From NCBI GenBank assembly GCA_964597535.1, contig CAZQYB010000054.1:1-15630 (forward strand): a stretch of 15,630 bases of DNA. Reading direction: 5' to 3'. Of this stretch, positions 7,462 through 13,708 are shown one piece after another. Below the pieces are notes generated by a model. That model was given only the letters and a program-made list of their open reading frames with translations, made no database searches and had not been told where the DNA came from. The first letter of the stretch is position 1. Every line of letters begins with the position of its first letter. Source of the stretch: CAZQYB01 sp964597535. Its GTDB lineage: Bacteria > Planctomycetota > Phycisphaerae > Sedimentisphaerales > Anaerobacaceae. The position numbers were made by a program, and so were the translations under genes.

Positions 7462-8846
7462 GTAGTCGTATGAGCGAGGAATTGATAATCAGCATCAGTG
7501 GGATGAGGGGCATAGTCGGCGAAAACCTCACTGCTCCTGTTGCCGCCGATTACGGCCGCGCCTTCGGTACGTTTCTCAGAAATAAACAGCCCACAGAGGA
7601 AGAAAAATCATCGGTGTGCATCGGACGAGATTCTCGACCCAGCGGCCGGATGTTGAAGTCAGCCGTGGCAGCAGGATTGTGCGACATTGGCATCGACGTA
7701 GTTGATTTGGGAATAGTAACCACACCAAGCGTGGGCGTTATGATTAGAGAACTTGCCTGCAGCGGCGGAGTAGTCGTTACCGCTTCGCATAATCCGGCGC
7801 AATACAATGGCATAAAGTTATTACTTGGCAATGCCGTTGCTCCCCCGGCCGATGCAACCGAGCAAATCAAGCGATATTTTTTTGATAAGGACTTCTCTCT
7901 CATCGATTCGCCCAATTGTGGCAAAGTAACTTCTAATAAGCAGACCAATGTTACCCATATTGAGAAAGTTCTGGCAATAATTGACAAAGAAGCAATTGCA
8001 GCAAAAAGATTCAAGGTTGCTCTTGACAGTGTCAACGGGGCAGGGGGGCCGGTTACGAAAAAAATGCTCTCTGAGCTCGGCTGTGAAGTGGTCGCAATAA
8101 ATGATGAGCCCACCGGCTTGTTTGCTCATACGCCTGAACCAACTGCCGAAAGCGAAACCCTTCTCTGTGAGGTGGTAAGAACCAAAGCCGTTGCAATCGG
8201 TTTCGCTCAGGACCCTGACGCTGACAGATTGGCAATTGTTGACGAAGCCGGAACCTACATTGGCGAAGAATATACGCTTGCCTTGGCGGCCAAATATGTT
8301 TTCAGCAAAAAAACCGGCACTGCGTCAACCAATCTTTCGACCTCAAGAATGATAAATGATATTGCTGAAGAGGCAGGCGGCCAGGTTATCCGTACCCCTG
8401 TTGGTGAGGCCAACGTTGCCGCGGCGATGCTTCAGCACAACTGCATCATCGGCGGTGAAGGTAACGGCGGAGTGATTGATTTGAGGGTAGGCCCAATACG
8501 TGACAGTCTTGTCGGTATTGCTCTTGTCCTGCAGTTAATGACAGAGACCGGAAATAGCATAAGTCAGCTCGTTAGTCAAATCGGCGGCTATTATATGAGC
8601 AAGGATAAATTTGCCGCCGACCAATCACAAGTCCGGCAAATCCTGAACTCTGCAAAAGAAGTTTTTGCCGACGCAAAGCTCGACACCAGCGACGGCTGCC
8701 GATTTGATTTTGACGACGGCTGGCTGCATTTGAGAACCAGTAATACCGAACCCGTAATGAGAGTTATAGTTGAGGCAAAAGACCGGCCTACCGCCCAAAA
8801 ATATATAGATGCGGTTTTGAATATCCGCAGGAAAATAATTGGCTGA
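7458..8846 (+). CDS. glmM: Phosphoglucosamine/phosphomannomutase family enzyme (GlmM-like)
   Basis: An alpha-D-phosphohexomutase, probably converting glucosamine-6-phosphate to glucosamine-1-phosphate for UDP-GlcNAc and cell-wall or lipid A precursors. A phosphomannomutase or phosphoglucomutase role is the main alternative, so the symbol is tentative. The product is 462 residues, normal for the family. All four active-site loops are visible: TASHNPAQYNGIK with phosphoserine S110, metal loop DPDADR at 252-257, sugar-recognition loop GGEGNGG around 332-338, and phosphate-binding RTSNTEP from R426. The GEGNGG form is closer to archaeal-type GlmM/phosphomannomutases than to E. coli GlmM. The ATG at 7458 overlaps the top6B stop (ATGA), with AAAGG at 7442-7446, indicating translational coupling. 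An in-frame ATG at 7470 has no better site. Confidence 0.88.
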   Translation: MSSRMSEELIISISGMRGIVGENLTAPVAADYGRAFGTFLRNKQPTEEEKSSVCIGRDSRPSGRMLKSAVAAGLCDIGIDVVDLGIVTTPSVGVMIRELACSGGVVVTASHNPAQYNGIKLLLGNAVAPPADATEQIKRYFFDKDFSLIDSPNCGKVTSNKQTNVTHIEKVLAIIDKEAIAAKRFKVALDSVNGAGGPVTKKMLSELGCEVVAINDEPTGLFAHTPEPTAESETLLCEVVRTKAVAIGFAQDPDADRLAIVDEAGTYIGEEYTLALAAKYVFSKKTGTASTNLSTSRMINDIAEEAGGQVIRTPVGEANVAAAMLQHNCIIGGEGNGGVIDLRVGPIRDSLVGIALVLQLMTETGNSISQLVSQIGGYYMSKDKFAADQSQVRQILNSAKEVFADAKLDTSDGCRFDFDDGWLHLRTSNTEPVMRVIVEAKDRPTAQKYIDAVLNIRRKIIG

Positions 8847-8850
8847 ATAA

Positions 8851-9747
8851 ATGCCCAACCACAAGATTGAAATTGCTAATAAGAGGATAAGGTCCGTCAC
8901 TAATCTCGGCATTGCAGGTAATATTGTTCTTTCGGTGCTGAAGGTCGGGTTCGGTCTTTTGGCCGGGTCAATGGCGCTTGTTGCGGACGGCATCCATTCA
9001 ATCTCAGATATGGCCACGGATGTCGCTGTGCTGGCCGGGGTGTACTTTGGCTCAAAACAGCCGGATGAAACTCACCCATACGGACATGGGCGGATAGAAA
9101 CCTTCGCAGCGGCTTTTATTGGCACGATACTGATAATAGTTGGGGCGGCTATGATTTGCTATGCGGCCGTCGATATTGCAAAGGGTGATATTGTTCGACC
9201 CGGCTTTGTAGTGTTGTGGGTTGCTGCCGCTTCAATTGTCGTTAAGGAGCTGCTCTACAGGATAACCAAAAAAGTCGCCGTTGAATCACACAGTCCGGCT
9301 CTTTATGCAAACGCCTGGCACCATCGCTCCGATGCGCTAAGTTCGATTGCGGTAGTTATTGGGTTCATCTCACTTCAGTTTGGATTTGACTACGGCGACC
9401 AGATGGCTGCTGTGGCGGTGGGACTGATGATAATTCTGGTTGCCGTTCGGGTGCTCGGTGGCTGTCTGCGCGAGTTTACCGAAGGCGCCATTGATGTAAA
9501 AACGATTGACCATATAAAACAAATAGTAAGTGCCAATGACCAAATACGTCAGTGGCATAAGCTGAGAACCCGGACCGTCGGCAGAGAAGTTTTTCTCGAC
9601 CTGCACATCCTTGTTGACCCGGGTTTGAACATAGCCGCTGCTCACGAGATAGCCGAGAGTCTGGAAAATACGCTGCATGAGCAAATACCCCGCCCGGTTA
9701 ATATTACCGTGCATATCGAGCCGGACATACCTGCCCTGAGAAAATAA
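8851..9747 (+). CDS. Cation diffusion facilitator (CDF) family metal transporter
   Basis: A 298-residue inner-membrane antiporter expected to export a divalent metal (Zn2+, Fe2+, Mn2+ or similar) in exchange for protons. It has the N-terminal hydrophobic helices of the family, with LVADGIHSISDM supplying H49 and D53 and WHHRSDALSS supplying H157 and D161. These two HxxxD pairs form the intramembrane metal site. The conserved HPYGHGRIE (75-83) lies in the first cytoplasmic loop. The C-terminal cytoplasmic domain (about 215-298) ends with VNITVHIEPD, typical of the dimerisation fold. The His/Asp set favours zinc-type CDFs, but selectivity cannot be fixed by reading. The gene starts four bases after the mutase stop with only a distant, weak Shine-Dalgarno site, so it probably depends on upstream translation. 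It appears to close this three-gene operon. Confidence 0.93.
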   Translation: MPNHKIEIANKRIRSVTNLGIAGNIVLSVLKVGFGLLAGSMALVADGIHSISDMATDVAVLAGVYFGSKQPDETHPYGHGRIETFAAAFIGTILIIVGAAMICYAAVDIAKGDIVRPGFVVLWVAAASIVVKELLYRITKKVAVESHSPALYANAWHHRSDALSSIAVVIGFISLQFGFDYGDQMAAVAVGLMIILVAVRVLGGCLREFTEGAIDVKTIDHIKQIVSANDQIRQWHKLRTRTVGREVFLDLHILVDPGLNIAAAHEIAESLENTLHEQIPRPVNITVHIEPDIPALRK

Positions 9748-9963
9748 GAAAAGAATCGAGCCACAGGGGGCAGTCCCTGAGAATTATTAGTTAACTGGAG
9801 AGACATAGTAACAAAAGGGAGGAAATAATCGTTGTTGAAGGGAACTTTTAATTGACGTTAGTCATGAACTAATGTTAAATGGGAAACGCCGGGGCAGTTT
9901 TATGTCGGATAAGATTTGTGCAGAGTACTTGAAGGATAAGAAAGTTTTTAAGGAGAACCGTAC
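9748..9963. other. Intergenic region with small palindromes and possible leader
   Basis: A 216-base gap before the beta-barrel gene. It holds a small hairpin CAGGG-N6-CCCTG at 9764-9779, a TTAGT-N5-ACTAA inverted repeat at 9858-9872, and a weak promoter-like pair TTGACG (9852-9857) and TTAAAT (9875-9880) spaced by 17 bases around that inverted repeat. A short open frame (9902-9967) overlaps the next start codon. No RNA gene was recognised. The inverted repeat sits in the promoter spacer and could be an operator, but this rests on pattern only. Confidence 0.4.
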
Positions 9964-10725
9964 GTGAGAAACGGGATTTTATTGATTATCGCGATATTGC
10001 TGTCCGTAGCGGGCATAGCTCAGGCCGAAGAGGGTAAGCTGGGAGTTAGTTTAGACCTGACTTATATGAGTAAGTGGCAAAGTAAAGGCGCCGAGGCCTA
10101 CGGCCAACAGGGTGCACTTTTTCAGACCATCGACGTTGACCTGTATGGGACCGGCTTTGGTGTCAAAGTTACTCACCGCAATGCCACCGCAAGCGGTTAC
10201 GTTGACAAGCAAAGGTTTGATTTCAGACCCTATTATAAGAACCAGCTTTTTGAGGGTGAACCTTACGCCACAAACTATAATCTGAGCGTTGGATATGAAT
10301 ACTACCCAGGCCTGGCCCGGGATAAAGCTAATACCACATACGAGTGGATATTTGCATTTTCCTGGCCTGATATTATGCCGAAAGGGTTCACCCCCAGCTA
10401 CATTGCTCATTACGAGTACCCCGCCGGACGTGATTATAAATATCACAACATTACCGGCTGGGTCCATCGTTTTGGTCTATCTTATGACCTGGGTGTTCCT
10501 GAACTGCCCCAGCCGCTTCGTCTCTCTTCCGAGGTCGCTTACACGGATGGTCTCGGTGGCGCCTCCCATGACTGGTCATACGCTACCTTTGGTCTCTCAA
10601 CGGGACTTAAAATATCCGACAATCTCTCCTTCGTTCCAGGAGTTTACCATCAAATATCAATGGATGATTCGGTCTGCAAGCGTGACGTAACATATTGCAA
10701 ATTGAGTATGAGGTATAAATTCTAA
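9964..10725 (+). CDS. Predicted outer-membrane beta-barrel protein
   Basis: A 253-residue exported protein. It starts with GTG at 9964, supported by a strong AAGGAG (9950-9955) eight bases upstream. A cleavable signal peptide ends near AQA-EEG around residues 19-22. The mature protein is rich in aromatic, Gly and Asn/Asp residues, with alternating strand patterns (VSLDLTYMSKW, FGVKVTHRN, YNLSVGYEYYPG, WVHRFGLSYDLG, RLSSEVAYTDG, FGLSTGLKIS). It ends in LSMRYKF, the terminal aromatic expected for BAM-dependent insertion. These features imply an outer-membrane barrel of perhaps 8-12 strands. It resembles the small putative porins and MetA-pathway-like barrels often annotated without function. 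Two cysteines near the C-terminus (VCKRDVTYCKL) could form a disulfide. The substrate is unknown. It appears monocistronic: the next gene has its own promoter. Confidence 0.75.
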   Translation: MRNGILLIIAILLSVAGIAQAEEGKLGVSLDLTYMSKWQSKGAEAYGQQGALFQTIDVDLYGTGFGVKVTHRNATASGYVDKQRFDFRPYYKNQLFEGEPYATNYNLSVGYEYYPGLARDKANTTYEWIFAFSWPDIMPKGFTPSYIAHYEYPAGRDYKYHNITGWVHRFGLSYDLGVPELPQPLRLSSEVAYTDGLGGASHDWSYATFGLSTGLKISDNLSFVPGVYHQISMDDSVCKRDVTYCKLSMRYKF

Positions 10726-10749
10726 GGCCTTAAGTTGGGATTTTTTCGA

Positions 10750-10777
10750 TTGACATTTTTGAGGGACTTGATATCAT
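10750..10777 (+). promoter_or_regulatory. Sigma70-type promoter for acs
   Basis: TTGACA (10750-10755, perfect -35) and TATCAT (10772-10777, five of six -10 matches) are separated by 16 bases. Transcription would start near 10784, giving a leader of about 75 bases before the acs ATG. This is the best promoter match in the window and suggests the acs-satP pair is transcribed apart from the barrel gene. It is a sequence match only. Confidence 0.55.
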
Positions 10778-10859
10778 GTTTTATCCTTAGGTTAATTGTT
10801 ATCGAAAGCGGTCGAAGTGTAAATAGTAACTTTCAATTACACATAAAAGGAGTAAATTG

Positions 10860-12893
10860 ATGGCAGAAAGAGAAGTGTTAGAAACAAGTGAAGCCGAAAT
10901 TGCTGTTCACTGGCAGGAAGAGGGGTATATTTATCCTTCTACAAAGTTTATTGCTCAGGCGAATATGGCAGATGAAGATGTTCATGAGCGGTTTAGTCTG
11001 GATAATTTTCCTGAATGCTTCAAGGAATATGCCGACCTTCTGGACTGGGATAAATACTGGGAGACAACTCTCGATACAAGTGATGCACCCTGCTGGAAGT
11101 GGTTTGTCGGCGGGAGAATTAACGCTTGTTACAATTGCGTTGACAGACATCTTAAGAAGAACAAAAACAAGACGGCTATCCACTTTGTTCCGGAACCCGA
11201 AAATGAACGAATTCAGCATATCACCTATCAGGAACTTTACGTAAGGGTTAACGAGTTTGCCGCACTTCTTCGAGACTTTGCGGGCTTAAAGGCGGGAGAT
11301 ACGGTAACCCTTCACCTGCCGATGGTGGCGGAGCTGCCGATAACTATGCTTGCCTGTGCTCGGCTTGGTGTTATCCACTCTGAGGTGTTCGGAGGTTTCA
11401 GCGGCAAGGCATGCGCAGACAGAATAGTGGATTCCGAAAGTAAAGTGCTGATAACAACGGATGGGTATTATCGGGGTGGCAAGCTCCTTGACCATAAGCA
11501 AAAGGCTGACGTGGCTGTTGAGGAAGCGAAGAAAGACGGCCAGACCATTGATAAGGTGCTGGTGTGGCAACGTTACTCGGGGAAATACTCAAGTCCGACA
11601 CCAATGGTTGATGGACGTGATTACTCTATCAACGACCTGCTTAAAAATTACCGCGGAAAAAAAGTTGAGCCGGTATCAATGCCAGCAGAAGACCCGCTCT
11701 TCCTGATGTACACCAGCGGCACGACCGGAAAGCCAAAAGGATGTCAGCACAGCACCGGCGGCTACCTGGCTTATGTAACAGGCACATCAAAGTATATTCA
11801 GGACATTCATCCGGAAGACGTGTACTGGTGCATGGCAGATATTGGATGGATTACCGGCCATTCGTATATTGTTTACGGGCCATTGGCTTTATGTGCATCG
11901 TCGGTTATTTACGAAGGTGTACCCACGTACCCAGATGCGGGCCGGGCATGGAGAATAGCGGAAGAGCTCGATGTAAATATCTTCCACACTGCACCAACCG
12001 CTATACGAGCTCTCAGGAAAGTTGGCCCTGACGAGCCGAAAAAATATAATTATCACTTCAAACATATGACCACCGTTGGGGAGCCGATTGAGCCCGAGGT
12101 ATGGAAGTGGTATTACAAAGTAGTTGGAAAAGGCGAAGCAGCAATAGTCGATACGTGGTGGCAGACAGAGAACGGCGGCTTCCTGTGTAGCACTATACCT
12201 GCAATAAAACCAATGAAGCCAGGCAGTGCAGGTCCGGGCGTACCAGGCATTCACCCGATAATCTACGACGAGGATGGAAAGGAAATCAAAAGGGGAGAGG
12301 GTAAAGCAGGAAATATATGCATACAGAACCCCTGGCCTGGTACATTTCAAACAATATGGAGAGACCGTGACCGATATGTTTCTCAATATTATGAGAAGTA
12401 CTGCAAGGACAAAAACAGTAAGGATTGGCGTGATTGGCCATACCTTGCCGGTGATGCTGCTGTTGAAGCCGACGATGGATACTACCGTATCCTGGGTAGA
12501 ATTGACGACGTAATAAACGTTTCAGGTCACCGCCTTGGAACCAAAGAGCTCGAATCCGCCGCTCTTCTTGTTGAAGAGGTGGCAGAAGCTGCGGTCATAC
12601 CTGTGGCTGACGAGATAAAGGGGAAAGTGCCTGATTTGTATGTATCCTTAAAACCCGGATACAAATCCAGTGAAGAGTTGGCTTCGAGGATTTCAGAAAG
12701 TCTTTGTCAATCTATTGGAAAAATTGCAAAGCCGAGGAAGGTCTGGATTGTATCCGACATGCCGAAGACACGTTCCGGAAAGATAATGCGCAGGGTGCTC
12801 GCAGCCCTTTCTAACAACAAGGACGTGGGCGATGTAATGACGCTGGCCAATCCTGAAATTGTTGACGAAATCAGGGAGATGGTCCAAGAGTAA
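10860..12893 (+). CDS. acs: Acetyl-CoA synthetase, AMP-forming
   Basis: Activates acetate to acetyl-CoA through acetyl-AMP (ATP to AMP plus pyrophosphate), the high-affinity acetate assimilation route. The ATG at 10860 is seven bases after AAAGGAG (10846-10852); the TTG just before it is rejected. The product is 677 residues, close to the usual 650. ANL-superfamily motifs are present: the phosphate loop YTSGTTGKPKG from Y284, TWWQTENGG at 432-439 as in acetate-specific enzymes, the hinge GRIDDVINVSGHR from G546, and TRSGKIMRR, whose K641 is the catalytic lysine silenced by reversible acetylation in this family. The tryptophan in WWQTE is the known acetate-size determinant, arguing against longer acids. 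It is followed 54 bases later by an acetate carrier gene, which fits the assignment. Confidence 0.96.
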   Translation: MAEREVLETSEAEIAVHWQEEGYIYPSTKFIAQANMADEDVHERFSLDNFPECFKEYADLLDWDKYWETTLDTSDAPCWKWFVGGRINACYNCVDRHLKKNKNKTAIHFVPEPENERIQHITYQELYVRVNEFAALLRDFAGLKAGDTVTLHLPMVAELPITMLACARLGVIHSEVFGGFSGKACADRIVDSESKVLITTDGYYRGGKLLDHKQKADVAVEEAKKDGQTIDKVLVWQRYSGKYSSPTPMVDGRDYSINDLLKNYRGKKVEPVSMPAEDPLFLMYTSGTTGKPKGCQHSTGGYLAYVTGTSKYIQDIHPEDVYWCMADIGWITGHSYIVYGPLALCASSVIYEGVPTYPDAGRAWRIAEELDVNIFHTAPTAIRALRKVGPDEPKKYNYHFKHMTTVGEPIEPEVWKWYYKVVGKGEAAIVDTWWQTENGGFLCSTIPAIKPMKPGSAGPGVPGIHPIIYDEDGKEIKRGEGKAGNICIQNPWPGTFQTIWRDRDRYVSQYYEKYCKDKNSKDWRDWPYLAGDAAVEADDGYYRILGRIDDVINVSGHRLGTKELESAALLVEEVAEAAVIPVADEIKGKVPDLYVSLKPGYKSSEELASRISESLCQSIGKIAKPRKVWIVSDMPKTRSGKIMRRVLAALSNNKDVGDVMTLANPEIVDEIREMVQE

Positions 12894-12947
12894 TTCCAAT
12901 GCTTTTGAGGTGTTGGTGTATACTTTATTTGAATGAAAGGAGTGATT

Positions 12948-13544
12948 GTGGAGAATCAAGTATCTGAAAACGTGATGAAGCTAAAAGACACCACATCCAA
13001 TCCTGCGCCCCTCGGTTTGATGGGATTTGGTATGACGACGGTGCTGTTAAATCTGCATAACGCCGGCCTTTTTGGATTAGGGACAATGATTTTAGCTATG
13101 GGAATCTGTTATGGCGGAATGGCGCAGGTCCTGGCGGGAATAATGGAATGGAGAAAGGGAAATACCTTCGGAACAACCGCATTTTGTTCCTATGGTCTTT
13201 TCTGGCTCTCTTTAGTTGCTCTACTGGTTATGCCAAAGATGGGGTGGGGCAGCGCCCCGGGGAACCCGGCGATGGCAGCATACCTGTTTATGTGGGGAGT
13301 ATTCACTGCTGTTATGTTCATTGCTACATTAAAACTTAATAGAGCGCTGCAATTTGTATTCGGCTCATTGGCTTTGTTGTTCTTTCTGTTGGCTCTTGGA
13401 GACCTTACAGCCAGTTCTACAATAAAGCATATTGCAGGTTACGAGGGAATCATCTGCGGGCTTTCAGCGATATATACGGCTTTAGCTCAAGTGTTAAACG
13501 AAGTATATGGCAGAACCGTAGCTTCTATAGGTCCTGTGAAGTAG
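12948..13544 (+). CDS. satP: Acetate/succinate carrier of the SatP (YaaH/GPR1/FUN34) family
   Basis: An inner-membrane carrier for acetate and possibly succinate. I choose GTG at 12948, which is five bases after AGGAG (12938-12942). The in-frame ATG at 12933 would place this Shine-Dalgarno site inside the gene and has none of its own. The product is 198 residues; E. coli SatP is 188. The family signature NPAPLGL lies at residues 18-24 at the start of the first helix, followed by six hydrophobic segments. Other family-like stretches are GGMAQVLAGIMEWRKGNTFGTTAF and the closing GLSAIYTALAQVLNEVYGR. The gene follows acs in the same direction with a short gap and precedes a terminator-like hairpin, so acs-satP looks like a two-gene acetate operon. 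Confidence 0.93.
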   Translation: MENQVSENVMKLKDTTSNPAPLGLMGFGMTTVLLNLHNAGLFGLGTMILAMGICYGGMAQVLAGIMEWRKGNTFGTTAFCSYGLFWLSLVALLVMPKMGWGSAPGNPAMAAYLFMWGVFTAVMFIATLKLNRALQFVFGSLALLFFLLALGDLTASSTIKHIAGYEGIICGLSAIYTALAQVLNEVYGRTVASIGPVK

Positions 13545-13556
13545 GCGTTTGTATTC

Positions 13557-13607
13557 AAGCCCATCGGGGGCAGAAGTTGCGGCTGCGCGAGTTTGGGGTG
13601 GGCTTTT
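13557..13607 (+). terminator. Probable rho-independent terminator after satP
   Basis: AAGCCCA (13557-13563) pairs perfectly with TGGGCTT (13599-13605), extendable by a G-T and a C-G pair, and the stem runs straight into a TTTT tract (13604-13607). The loop is long (about 30 bases) and G-rich, which is unusual and lowers confidence. The position, 12 bases past the satP stop, is right for ending the acs-satP transcript. Confidence 0.5.
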
Positions 13608-13637
13608 ATGATATTGTTTAGAAGGAATTGTTAACTT

Positions 13638-13708
13638 ATGCTGCGTAGCGAAGCTACCTCTGCTATGCGTAGCGCTTCGCAGAGCATAGTTCGTAGAGCA
13701 GGACTGCT
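13638..13708. repeat. Complex palindromic element (overlapping hairpins)
   Basis: A 71-base stretch built from short self-complementary words. GTAGC-GAA-GCTAC forms a hairpin at 13645-13657. CTCTGC (13658-13663) pairs with GCAGAG (13679-13684). CTATGC (13663-13668) pairs with GCATAG (13684-13689), and GCTA-TGCG-TAGC lies at 13662-13673. The second and third pairings compete, because the two arms carry the same modules in swapped order. The element reaches the start codon of the next gene and contains its only Shine-Dalgarno candidate (AGGA, 13700-13703). It resembles REP-type mobile palindromes; whether it recurs in the genome is unknown. Confidence 0.7.

Noticed and set aside
10857..10859. 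TTG start for acs one codon before the ATG
   Set aside because: The ATG at 10860 is at ideal spacing from AAAGGAG and is the more usual start.
13638..13708. CRISPR or tRNA-like structure
   Set aside because: The repeats are short, overlapping and self-complementary with no regular spacers, and no cloverleaf with a TTC-type T-loop can be drawn.
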